From Candidatus Saccharicenans subterraneus (GTDB lineage Bacteria > Acidobacteriota > Aminicenantia > Aminicenantales > Saccharicenantaceae), in NCBI GenBank assembly GCA_003426165.1, contig QUAH01000001.1, positions 62,001 through 126,000 of the forward strand: a stretch of DNA of 64,000 nt, written 5' to 3'. Each line of letters opens with the position of its first letter. Position 1 is the first letter of the stretch. A model generated the notes under the pieces. The model was given only the letters and a program-made list of their open reading frames with translations. It was not told where the DNA came from and made no database searches. A program made the translations under genes and the position numbers. This document shows positions 51,271 to 59,529 of this stretch, one piece after another.

Positions 51271-53439
51271 TTAAAATCCCAGGGCTCCCAGCAGGTCGGA
51301 AGTCCGGCTGATGTTGCCCAGGCCGAGCGAGAACCGGAATTGAACCTCGGGCTGGCTGCGGTAATTGAAAACCCGGAGGTCAAAGCTGAAGTCCAGGCAC
51401 TGGTAGTGATACACTCCGGCCAGGGCGGCATAGAGAAACTTCCGGTTCTGCAGGTCGAATTCCAGCTGGGTTTTAAGGTCCAGCTTCTCCGGCCAGCGCC
51501 AGCCGGCCTGGAAGCCGGCCTGGTGGCTGCGGAAGAAACTGTCGGGGCCGAGCACCTGATAGTTCTTTGACCAGTTAAGGCTGAAGAAAAAATTATCTTC
51601 GGGCTTACCGAGATTGGCGCTCAACCTGGAGCTCAGGAAATTTTTTTCGTAGGGATTGAAATCGGCCGATAGGTCCAGGCTAAACCTCCCGGCCGGATAG
51701 TACCTCAGGTAGACGTTCAGGGGAGAAAAGTGCCGCAGCGGATTGAGCGGATAGTAATACCTTATGGGACTGTGTTCCGGGTCAAAAAAGGCGGTGGTCG
51801 ATAGCCCGAAGGTCAGAATTTCCCGGGGTGAGCTATCTGTTTTTAATAGAAAATGCTGCACCAGGCCTAATTTGAGGTCGTTGTTCCTGAACAGGCCAAA
51901 CGGAGATATTATCCGGTCCAGGGTTTCCCTGGCCAAGGGGGTGTCATAGGTATAGTAGATGAAAGGAACAAGCAGATGTTTCAGAAAGGGTTGACTATTC
52001 TTGAAATAGATGCGGTAGATAACCGGGCCTTCCAGGTTAAGTCCCAGCCTGGCCTGGGTGGTCAGCAGAGGTTGAGAACTGCGGACCCTGGTGCCGGGTT
52101 CATAGCTCTGGAAATAGTAGATAACATTTCCCCCGGCATTGAGGGTCAGGTTCATCCAGTCGGCCGGCATCAGGGGGAGCGATAGGGCCGGACGGAAATA
52201 GGCCTGGCCCAGCCGGTAACTGTCCTCGACCAGTTCGCTCTTCCAGCTGTAGTTCCAGTTGCTCAGGCCTGATTCAAAGGACAGGTAAACCGATGGCAAC
52301 AACCGGTACTTCAGCAGGTTGAAACTGGCCTGGGGCAGGTAGGCGGTCACGACACTCTGCCCGGTCTGCGGAAAATAGCTCTCAAACCTGGAGGTCCGCA
52401 GGTTGAAGTTGAAATAAGACCAGCTCCGGCTCAGGCCCAGCTGGTAGGAGCGATTGCTGACGGTGGCCGCGGTGAAGTTATTCTCAAACTCTCTCAAGAA
52501 ATTAAAAGAACTCGAATAGTCGGCCTGTCCGCTTAGTTGAAAACCCAGGGGCAGGGTCTGGGCATGGTTCAAGCGCAACAGGTAGGCCGGACTGGGCCGT
52601 TCACCGCCCTCTTCCCGCCTGAAGAAAAAAAGGTAGCCGTTGATTTCGCCTTTGGTTCCACCGGGAAAAAGATAGCGGTATTCAAGTCCGGCCCCGGTGC
52701 CCCTGCGGGCATAAAGATCGGCGGTTATGGTGGCATCCATGTTGGGCGCCAGGGCCCAGTAAAAGCTCTGGCTTATGGTCAGTCCCTTGACCCGGTTGAA
52801 TCCCACCTTCGGGAATAGAAAGCCTGTGGCCCGGTCTTTCAGGGGATAACGCAGGTAGGGGACATAGAGGAGGGGAAGTTTCTTTACCCTGAGCACCGCC
52901 CGCTTCATGCTGATATATTCTTCCGGATGAAGACTGGCTTCGGAGAAAGAGAAAAGCCAGCGGGGGACAGGCTGGGTGCAGTTGGTAAACCAGGCCCGGT
53001 CCAACCGGAAGTGGCCAGACGGCGATCTGGCTATGGATTCGGCCCCGAAGAAAAGTCCGGGGCGGGAAATGGCCCTGACACCCTGGAGTTCTCCCTCGCC
53101 CGTTTTAAGGTTATAGGTTAAACGGTCGCAGGCCACCACTTCGGACGGGAGCTGGAGGGTCACCTGGCCTTCGGCCACGACTTCAAAGGTTTCGCTGTTG
53201 ACCTGGAGTCGGTCGGCCAGCAGAATAAGAGGGCCAAACCGAAGTTCCACCGCGCCCTGGGCCAGCCAGACCGGACCGTTTTTTTCCTGGTGGCGGGCCA
53301 GGAGCCGGATCGACTCTTCTGCGGCTGCCTGGCCGGGGTCGGGCCGGGCGGCGAGGCCCGGGCCCAGAATGAGGCAGAGAGTGACCAGGAAGAAGGCGGT
53401 AATTCTGCTCAGAATGGTTCCGTTATTCCCGTCGGACAT
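51271..53439 (-). CDS. lptD: LPS assembly outer-membrane protein LptD
   Basis: Outer-membrane barrel that inserts lipopolysaccharide into the outer leaflet. About 722 residues from the ATG at 53439 (a GTG at 53448 is in frame but sits at the predicted transcript start). A signal-type helix is followed by the periplasmic OstA/LptA-like domain (about 40-150: LADRLQVNSETFEVVAEGQVTL, ACDRLTYNLKTGEGELQGVRA), then a long barrel with PYLRYPLKDRATGFLFPKVGFN, and a C-terminus LLGALGF. Cysteines in LptD normally form disulphides; here only a few are seen. It supports an LPS-bearing outer membrane. Confidence 0.92.
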   Translation of the reverse strand: MSDGNNGTILSRITAFFLVTLCLILGPGLAARPDPGQAAAEESIRLLARHQEKNGPVWLAQGAVELRFGPLILLADRLQVNSETFEVVAEGQVTLQLPSEVVACDRLTYNLKTGEGELQGVRAISRPGLFFGAESIARSPSGHFRLDRAWFTNCTQPVPRWLFSFSEASLHPEEYISMKRAVLRVKKLPLLYVPYLRYPLKDRATGFLFPKVGFNRVKGLTISQSFYWALAPNMDATITADLYARRGTGAGLEYRYLFPGGTKGEINGYLFFFRREEGGERPSPAYLLRLNHAQTLPLGFQLSGQADYSSSFNFLREFENNFTAATVSNRSYQLGLSRSWSYFNFNLRTSRFESYFPQTGQSVVTAYLPQASFNLLKYRLLPSVYLSFESGLSNWNYSWKSELVEDSYRLGQAYFRPALSLPLMPADWMNLTLNAGGNVIYYFQSYEPGTRVRSSQPLLTTQARLGLNLEGPVIYRIYFKNSQPFLKHLLVPFIYYTYDTPLARETLDRIISPFGLFRNNDLKLGLVQHFLLKTDSSPREILTFGLSTTAFFDPEHSPIRYYYPLNPLRHFSPLNVYLRYYPAGRFSLDLSADFNPYEKNFLSSRLSANLGKPEDNFFFSLNWSKNYQVLGPDSFFRSHQAGFQAGWRWPEKLDLKTQLEFDLQNRKFLYAALAGVYHYQCLDFSFDLRVFNYRSQPEVQFRFSLGLGNISRTSDLLGALGF

Positions 53440-53457
53440 CCAGTTCACTCTTTACAT

Positions 53458-53486
53458 AATATATAATTGCCGGCCAGCCCAGACAA
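53458..53486 (-). promoter_or_regulatory. Predicted lptD promoter
   Basis: On the reverse strand TTGTCT (53486-53481), a 17-base spacer and TATATT (53463-53458). The transcript would begin near 53451, which argues for the ATG at 53439 as the start codon. Confidence 0.5.
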
Positions 53487-53511
53487 GAAGAAAACAACCG
53501 GCCGGACACGG

Positions 53512-53539
53512 TTGAACTGGCTGTCCAAGTTGTGATAAT
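53512..53539 (+). promoter_or_regulatory. Predicted promoter of the exopolysaccharide cluster
   Basis: TTGAAC at 53512-53517, a 16-base spacer and GATAAT at 53534-53539. It is divergent from the lptD promoter within a 126-base intergenic region. Confidence 0.45.
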
Positions 53540-53565
53540 AATAACAACTCAAAAAGAATATTGCT

Positions 53566-54810
53566 GTGGCGAAGTTGAAGAGGAAAGCTTCTTTTTTTCT
53601 TGGGATGGGGATGCTTGGCCTCATCTTTTTTACGCTGTCGGCTACAGGCCTGGCTGAAACCTGGAAGGCCAGGGAGCTGCGCCTGAAATGGGAACAGGCG
53701 GCCTGGAAGTTTGGACCTATCAGGATTCAGCCGCTGATCATCATCAGGGATGCCGGTTATGACTCCAACATCTATTACCACCCTGAAGCTGTTTCCGATT
53801 TCTGGCTGACGGCCGGGCCGGGGGTTGAGGCCTATTTCATGTTGCGCAAACGACTGATAGTTCACCTGTTTGAATCTCCACAGTACGTCTATTTTTTTAA
53901 GACCGAGAGGGAAAGGACCTGGAACAATTACCTGAACGGCGACATTTCCCTGAGCCTGAATCGTTTCCTGCTGACGACCGGTGGAGCTCTCAACCGGGCC
54001 CGGGAGCGCTGGAACACCGAAATTGACATCAGGCCCAGGAGGAACGAAAAAAGGGGTTTCGTTTCGCTGCTCTACCAGAGGTCATACCGGGTGTCCTTCG
54101 AGGTTACGGCCACCAGGATAGATTACGAATATGAAAGCATTGAATACGGCTCGGTCAACATCGGGGAGCGGCTGAGCCACCTGGAAACCTTCTGGAACGG
54201 CAAGTTTTATTACCGTTTGAATCCCCGGGTCCAGTTTTTCCTGGAAGGGGAATGGGGCAGGTATGACTTCAGGAGCCCGGCCAGCCTGGGGGATTCCCGG
54301 AGCCGGACCTTCTATTCGGGTTTTGAGTTTTCGCCCACGGGCCGTGTAAGGGGGCAGATAAGGATAGGCTATAAGTTTTTTGACACCCTGACTGAGGGGA
54401 TGCCTGACTTCCGGGGGGCGGTGGGAGATACTTCTGTCAGCTGGGCCTTCCTGCGCCCGCTGCTGCTGAGGGCTTCCTACCGGCGGGATGTCAACTTTTC
54501 CATCTGGTCGCAGAACCCTTTTTATGTGGGCAATTCCTGGTCGGCCGGAAGTTCGCTCTACCTTTTCCGGAAGAGAGTCCGGCTGGATTACACCCACAGC
54601 CAGCTGCGGAATGATTACCCCCTGGGAGAAGTGGCCGGCTCTGAACCGCGCCAGGATGAATACACTTTAAATTCGGTGGCCTTATATATTAGAATAAAAA
54701 AGAATGTAGGCCTTGGATTATCTGGAGGTATCTGGTCCAGAGATATAAACGTTCTGAACTGGGATGCCGAGCGAAGATTTATCGGACTTAACCTGACCTA
54801 CGAATTTTGA
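53566..54810 (+). CDS. Outer-membrane beta-barrel protein of the exopolysaccharide cluster
   Basis: The 414 residues begin at a GTG with a signal peptide (about 1-31, ending GLAET). The rest is a long series of alternating-strand segments rich in Tyr, Phe, Arg and Gly (GYDSNIYYHPEAVSDFWLTAGPGVEAYFML, then FFLEGEWGRYDF and others), ending in LTYEF with a C-terminal Phe. This type of barrel is common beside polysaccharide export genes in diderms. It may form or support the outer-membrane exit, but I do not recognise a characterised family. It starts the rightward cluster and is directly followed by the Wza-like gene. Confidence 0.78.
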   Translation: MAKLKRKASFFLGMGMLGLIFFTLSATGLAETWKARELRLKWEQAAWKFGPIRIQPLIIIRDAGYDSNIYYHPEAVSDFWLTAGPGVEAYFMLRKRLIVHLFESPQYVYFFKTERERTWNNYLNGDISLSLNRFLLTTGGALNRARERWNTEIDIRPRRNEKRGFVSLLYQRSYRVSFEVTATRIDYEYESIEYGSVNIGERLSHLETFWNGKFYYRLNPRVQFFLEGEWGRYDFRSPASLGDSRSRTFYSGFEFSPTGRVRGQIRIGYKFFDTLTEGMPDFRGAVGDTSVSWAFLRPLLLRASYRRDVNFSIWSQNPFYVGNSWSAGSSLYLFRKRVRLDYTHSQLRNDYPLGEVAGSEPRQDEYTLNSVALYIRIKKNVGLGLSGGIWSRDINVLNWDAERRFIGLNLTYEF

Positions 54811-54855
54811 TTGAGAGCAATTCTTTCGGCACGGTTTACAGAAAAGGTTGAGGAA

Positions 54856-55755
54856 ATGAGAAAAAAAGGATTCTTTTTTTCAAAGGCGATCCTGGTCCTG
54901 TTCCTGGCCGTCTGGATGTCGATGGCAGGCCTGGGGCAGACCAGGCCGACCCAGGCTGATGGCCAGGAAACCCAGGCGGCGCGGGAATACTTTATCCGGG
55001 AATATATCATCGGTCCCCGGGACCTGCTGGAAATAAAAGTCTTTGAACTGCCGGAATTCGACCACACCGTCCGGGTCTCGGAAGACGGTTCCATCACCCT
55101 GCCGCTTCTGGGAAACGTTCAGGTGGGTGGCCTGACCAAGGAGAAAGTCGAGCAGAAAATCGCCGACCTTCTTGAAAAATACGTCAAAAGAGCCCAGGTC
55201 TCGGTTTTTATCAAGGAGTACCAGAGTTCCAGGGTGGCCATCATCGGGGCGGTGGAAAAGCCGGGCATGTATGAGCTGGTCGGCCGCCAGTCCCTGCTGC
55301 AGATGATCTCCCAGGCCGGTGGCTTCAAGGAAAATGCGGCCAACGAGATTTACGTCTTGAGGGAAGGGCAGGATGGCAACACCGCTTCCATCAGCATCGA
55401 CCTGGAAGACCTCCTGCTCAACGGAAATCAGCGCCTGAACATACCGTTGCAGCCCAACGATGTAATAAATGTCCCGGTGGATAAACTGATTACCATTTAT
55501 GTCTTCGGCCAGGTGCGCAACCCTGGAGCCCTGCAGGTCAAGATGTCCAAGAAAATCACCCTGCTCCAGGCCATTGCCCAGGCCGGGGGGCTCAGTGAAA
55601 ACGCCTCCAAGCGGGGGGTTATTGTCAAAAGAAAGGATAAGAGTGGCAAGGAGACCAACCTCCGGGTTAACCTGAACGATATCATCAAGGGCAAGCGCAA
55701 GGACATCCCCCTCCGGGAGGGAGATGTGGTCATCGTCAAAGAAAGCATATTTTAA
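54856..55755 (+). CDS. Polysaccharide export protein (Wza/OtnA type, SLBB domains)
   Basis: About 299 residues from the ATG at 54856; an in-frame TTG at 54811 is an alternative because ribosome-site spacing at the ATG is short. A signal peptide (about 1-28, ending GLGQ) precedes the poly-export domain (EYIIGPRDLLEIKVFELPEFDHTVRVSEDGSITLPLLG) and two SLBB beta-grasp domains (VAIIGAVEKPGMYEL and ITIYVFGQVRNPGALQV). Wza-like proteins form the periplasm-spanning exit channel. The signal has no lipobox cysteine, so it is not an obvious lipoprotein. The first codons follow the barrel gene. Confidence 0.9.
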   Translation: MRKKGFFFSKAILVLFLAVWMSMAGLGQTRPTQADGQETQAAREYFIREYIIGPRDLLEIKVFELPEFDHTVRVSEDGSITLPLLGNVQVGGLTKEKVEQKIADLLEKYVKRAQVSVFIKEYQSSRVAIIGAVEKPGMYELVGRQSLLQMISQAGGFKENAANEIYVLREGQDGNTASISIDLEDLLLNGNQRLNIPLQPNDVINVPVDKLITIYVFGQVRNPGALQVKMSKKITLLQAIAQAGGLSENASKRGVIVKRKDKSGKETNLRVNLNDIIKGKRKDIPLREGDVVIVKESIF

Positions 55756-55780
55756 TACCGGGAACTGGAGAGGGTTTGAG

Positions 55781-57994
55781 ATGAGCAACGAGAATTATGT
55801 GGAACCGCAGGCCCTGGACGCGGGCGAAATCGACCTCAGGAAATACATAGATATTATCTTCCGTCGACGCTGGACGGTGATATCGATTACCCTGATCGCG
55901 GCCGCCCTGTCCCTGATCATCTCCTTCGTCACCAGGCCGGTCTACAAGGCCCGGGGCACGGTCATGATTGAGAAAGAGCCCAACATCCTGAGCTTCGAGG
56001 ATATCTTCCAGATCGAAACCTTCCGGGATGATTATTTCCAGACCCAGTATAAATTGCTGCAGAGCCGCAGCCTGGCCGAAAGGACCATCGAGCGGCTCAA
56101 GCTCTGGGAGAAGAAAGAGTTCTCCGGCAGCAAGAGCCCGACCGCTGACGACTTGAAGAATCCAGTTTTCCGGCAGAAGATGGTGGATAAATTCCTCGGC
56201 CGCCTGGAGGTCAAGCCCATCCGGATGACCAGGCTGGTGGAAGTGGCCTTTAAGGCCCACGACCCCACTCTGGCCAGCGACTGCGTCAATGCCCTGTTCG
56301 ACTCCTTCGTTGATATGAACATTGAGGCCAAGTACGAGACCACCGAACAGGCCACGGAATTCCTCAGCGAGCAGATAGAAGAACTCAAGAAGGAAATCAG
56401 CCAGAAGGAACAGGAGCTCCAGAATTACGGCCAGGAGAAGGATATCGTCATCCTGAGTGATAAAGAAACCACCATGCTGGACAAGATCAGCGAGCTGAAC
56501 AAGGCTTTGACCGAAGCCCAGATCGACCGGGTCAGGAAAGAATCCTATTACAACGGGATAAAGAACGCCTCTCCCGATTTTATTCCCGAAGCCATGAATA
56601 ACCCCCTGATCCAGAGGCTGAGGGAGGACTATCTGAAACTCAGCCGCGAGTATGCCAAGATGCAGGAGAAGTTCCAGCCCGAATACCCTGAAATGCAGCG
56701 GCTGAAGGCCGAGCTGGATTCGGCCCGGGAACTTCTTAAGAATGAAACCCAGCGCCTGATCAAGGCCGCCTACGCCGATTACCAGGCCGCCCTGAAAAAA
56801 GAAGTATCCCTTAAAGAGCTTTTTGAACAGCAGAAAGAAGAGGCCTTCCGCCTGAATTCAAGTGCTATTCTTTACAACAGCCTCAAGATTGAGCTGGAGA
56901 ACAAGAAGAACCTGCTGGAATCATTGCTGAAAAGACAGAGCGAGACCGGGGTCTCCGCCCGGCTCAAAGGACTGAGGACGTCCAACATAAGGATAGTGGA
57001 CCGGGCCGACCTGCCCCTTCGCCCGGACAGCCCCAGGAAATTCCGCAATCTGCTGCTGGCCCTGTTCCTGGGTCTGTTTGGCGGCCTGGGCCTGGCCCTG
57101 GTGATGGAGTACCTGGATAATACCGTCAAATCAGCCGAGGATGTCGAGCGTTATTCGGGCCTGCCCACCCTGGGGGTGGTTCCAGTTTTTGATGAAGATG
57201 CCACCCTGAACGGTCATTATTACGCATACCGCTCGGGCGAAGAGGAAGAAGCGGGCGGAAAGAAAAAGAAAAAAGAACAGGATAAGGCGGAAGGTGAGAA
57301 TGGGAGTGAGCCCCGTAGCATTGAACTCATCAGCCATTTCGCCCCTGATTCCACCTTTGCCGAGAGCTACCGTTCCCTGCGCACCGCCCTGCTTCTGTCC
57401 GGACCTCTGGCCAGCCTGAAGAGCCTGATCATTACCAGCCCCCTGCCCAACGAGGGCAAATCGGTAACCATTTCCAACCTGGCCGTCAGTCTGGCCCAGA
57501 TGGAGAAAAAGGTGCTGCTGATGGATGCCGACCTGCGCCGGCCGAAGCAGCACCGGATATTCAACCTCAAGAACCACGACGGCCTGAGCAACTACCTGAC
57601 CATGGGCCTGGAGCTAAATAAATTGATAAAGACCACCCTGGTGCCTTCCCTGTACTTCATCAACTCAGGCCCGGTGCCACCCAACCCGGCTGAACTTCTT
57701 GGTTCGGACCGGATGAAGGCTCTGCTGGACAGGCTGAAAGCGGCCTTTGATTTTATCCTCATCGATACTCCTCCGATACTGTCGGTGACCGATGCCCAGG
57801 TTCTGGGAAAGATGGTGGACGGGCTGGTCCTGGTGGTTCAGGCTGACCGGACTCCAAGGGAAGCACTGAAACAGACCAGGGAGGTTATCGACCTGCTGCA
57901 ACTAAAAACTTACGGTGTCGTCATCAACGCCCTGAATCTCGATAACCGGGGTTATTACCGGCGGCAATACTACCGGCATTATTACCAGAAGTAA
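55781..57994 (+). CDS. Wzc-like polysaccharide co-polymerase and tyrosine autokinase
   Basis: About 737 residues. An N-terminal Wzz domain with two transmembrane helices (about 30-50 and 420-440) encloses a long periplasmic coiled coil. The cytosolic C-terminus is a BY-kinase: Walker A TSPLPNEGKSVTIS, Walker A' LLMDADLRRPKQ and Walker B FDFILIDTPPIL. It ends in a Tyr-rich tail RGYYRRQYYRHYYQK with six tyrosines, the usual autophosphorylation cluster. Such proteins set chain length and drive export of exo- or capsular polysaccharide. A Lys-rich linker (KKKKKEQDK) sits between the helix and the kinase. The PHP phosphatase follows after five bases. Confidence 0.92.
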   Translation: MSNENYVEPQALDAGEIDLRKYIDIIFRRRWTVISITLIAAALSLIISFVTRPVYKARGTVMIEKEPNILSFEDIFQIETFRDDYFQTQYKLLQSRSLAERTIERLKLWEKKEFSGSKSPTADDLKNPVFRQKMVDKFLGRLEVKPIRMTRLVEVAFKAHDPTLASDCVNALFDSFVDMNIEAKYETTEQATEFLSEQIEELKKEISQKEQELQNYGQEKDIVILSDKETTMLDKISELNKALTEAQIDRVRKESYYNGIKNASPDFIPEAMNNPLIQRLREDYLKLSREYAKMQEKFQPEYPEMQRLKAELDSARELLKNETQRLIKAAYADYQAALKKEVSLKELFEQQKEEAFRLNSSAILYNSLKIELENKKNLLESLLKRQSETGVSARLKGLRTSNIRIVDRADLPLRPDSPRKFRNLLLALFLGLFGGLGLALVMEYLDNTVKSAEDVERYSGLPTLGVVPVFDEDATLNGHYYAYRSGEEEEAGGKKKKKEQDKAEGENGSEPRSIELISHFAPDSTFAESYRSLRTALLLSGPLASLKSLIITSPLPNEGKSVTISNLAVSLAQMEKKVLLMDADLRRPKQHRIFNLKNHDGLSNYLTMGLELNKLIKTTLVPSLYFINSGPVPPNPAELLGSDRMKALLDRLKAAFDFILIDTPPILSVTDAQVLGKMVDGLVLVVQADRTPREALKQTREVIDLLQLKTYGVVINALNLDNRGYYRRQYYRHYYQK

Positions 57995-57999
57995 AGATC

Positions 58000-58860
58000 A
58001 TGGAGATCAAAGTCAAGGTCTACTTCAACCGTAGTCTCGGGGGTAACAGCCTGATTGACCTGCATACCCATCTTCTGCCCGACTGGGATGATGGAGCCGA
58101 GACCTGGGAGGAAACGGAGAAGATGGTGGAGGTGGCGGCGGCCGACGGCATAGGAGCCATCTGTCTAACCCCCCATATTTTCCGTTTTTCCCGCTACCAG
58201 GACAACCAGGAAGTTCTGGAGGAACGGTTCAACCAGTTTTATGAAAAGTACAGCAGCGAGAATCGGGTCAAGTTTTTCCGTGGGGCAGAAGTTTTTATTC
58301 ATCCGGACCTGGTCCGGGAAGTGGAGACCAGGAACCTGAGCATAAATCAGAGCGAGTATGTTTTTGTCGAATTTCCCTCAGACCAGGTTCCGGCCGGAGC
58401 CCGGGACCTTTTTTACCGGATGATGCTGGCCGGTTATACCCCCATCATCAGTCACCCGGAGAGAAATGACCTGCTGGGACGGCAGCCAGAGATCCTGTTT
58501 GACCTGGTCAGCCGCGGCTGCCTGGCCCAGCTGACGGCCGGCAGCCTGGCCGGAAACTTCGGGTCGGAAGTTCAGAAGAGGGCCGAGCTCTTTCTGAAGC
58601 ATCATCTGGTACAGTTGATGGCCTCCGATGCCCATGATCCAAAAAACAGACGGCCGCTGCTCAGCCGCGGGCTGGAAGCTGCCTCCCGGATAGTCGGCCG
58701 GGAAACGGCTGAAGCCATGGTCCGGGAAGTCCCCGAGGCTATCTTAAATAATAAGCTGATCCCGGAGCTGGGTCGGCCGGTCTGCCCTTCGCGGGGCCGG
58801 AAAATATTTGGTCTGTTCGGGGGCGGGAAGAAAAAAAAATTGCTTGAAAAGGCTGAGTGA
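58000..58860 (+). CDS. CpsB/YwqE-type PHP tyrosine phosphatase
   Basis: Predicted Mn-dependent phosphatase that dephosphorylates the tyrosine kinase of the same cluster. The 286 residues carry the PHP metal motif DLHTHLLPDWDDGAETWEET near 21-40, ICLTPHIF, FRGAEVFIHPDLV, PIISHPERND and LMASDAHDPKNR near 206-217. The C-terminus is a Lys/Gly-rich tail. The kinase-phosphatase pairing is the same as Wzc with CpsB-like partners in Gram-positive and some Gram-negative EPS systems. No ribosome site is evident, so translation may be coupled to the kinase gene. Confidence 0.88.
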   Translation: MEIKVKVYFNRSLGGNSLIDLHTHLLPDWDDGAETWEETEKMVEVAAADGIGAICLTPHIFRFSRYQDNQEVLEERFNQFYEKYSSENRVKFFRGAEVFIHPDLVREVETRNLSINQSEYVFVEFPSDQVPAGARDLFYRMMLAGYTPIISHPERNDLLGRQPEILFDLVSRGCLAQLTAGSLAGNFGSEVQKRAELFLKHHLVQLMASDAHDPKNRRPLLSRGLEAASRIVGRETAEAMVREVPEAILNNKLIPELGRPVCPSRGRKIFGLFGGGKKKKLLEKAE

Positions 58861-58892
58861 AACGACTATATATATTGAAGAGGGAGGTAAAC

Positions 58893-59426
58893 ATGCTCCG
58901 GAATGGAATTTATCGTTCTCCCGTTTTATCTGGGATTGTTCTCCTGGCCTTTATGCTCTTGCTGCTACCTGCTGAAACCATGGCGGCTCCAACTGGTTCG
59001 CTGGTCGGGTTCATCTACGGAAGTGATATGAAGACTCCCGTCCCGAATGCGGTGGTCAAGGTCCGCAACGTGGACGACGGCAAAGAATATGTCAGCACTC
59101 CGACGGATGCCAACGGCTCATACAAGCTTGATAAGCTCAAGGAAGGTAAGTACATACTGGGAATAACCGCTCCCGATGGCGATTACAATTTCCCCTATGT
59201 AATGGTTGTCAAGGGGGGAGAAATCGGTAAGCTGTCCCTGGCCCTCAAGAACGGGGCTGCCTCAGGCCTTGGTCAGGAAACGGTTGAACCCACCGAGAAG
59301 GAAAAGGTTTCCTTTTTCAAGACACCGGTGGGAATCGCGGTTCTGATGGTGGCTACCACTCTGGCCCTGTATGGGACCTTCAAGCTTCTGGAAGGAAAGG
59401 AAGAAGCTTCTCCTTCCAAGAAGTAG
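58893..59426 (+). CDS. Membrane-anchored carboxypeptidase-regulatory-like (TTR-fold) domain protein
   Basis: About 177 residues from the ATG at 58893, with GGGAGGT at 58882-58888. A signal-type helix (about 12-33) is followed by a ~70-residue domain SLVGFIYGSDMKTPVPNAVVKVRNVDDGKEYVS...DANGSYKLDKLKEGKYILGI, the carboxypeptidase-regulatory (transthyretin-like) fold. After a linker a second transmembrane helix (about 143-165) and a basic/acidic tail follow. The fold usually occurs in large surface proteins; a small two-helix version inside an EPS cluster is unusual. Its function is unknown: it could bind sugar or brace the export machinery. Confidence 0.72.
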   Translation: MLRNGIYRSPVLSGIVLLAFMLLLLPAETMAAPTGSLVGFIYGSDMKTPVPNAVVKVRNVDDGKEYVSTPTDANGSYKLDKLKEGKYILGITAPDGDYNFPYVMVVKGGEIGKLSLALKNGAASGLGQETVEPTEKEKVSFFKTPVGIAVLMVATTLALYGTFKLLEGKEEASPSKK

Positions 59427-59529
59427 CTTGACCCTGACGCCGAGCCTTAAGACACGGGTGGCCGTTCTGCTTAAAATTAATCTACCCTTATAGTTCCGGC
59501 TGACTTATAATAACCTTCAGAAAATCAAG

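Noticed and set aside
54811..54855. TTG start for the Wza-like gene directly after the barrel stop
   Set aside because: The residues before 54856 do not resemble a signal peptide start, whereas the ATG at 54856 gives a proper Lys-rich, hydrophobic signal. It is kept only as an alternative.
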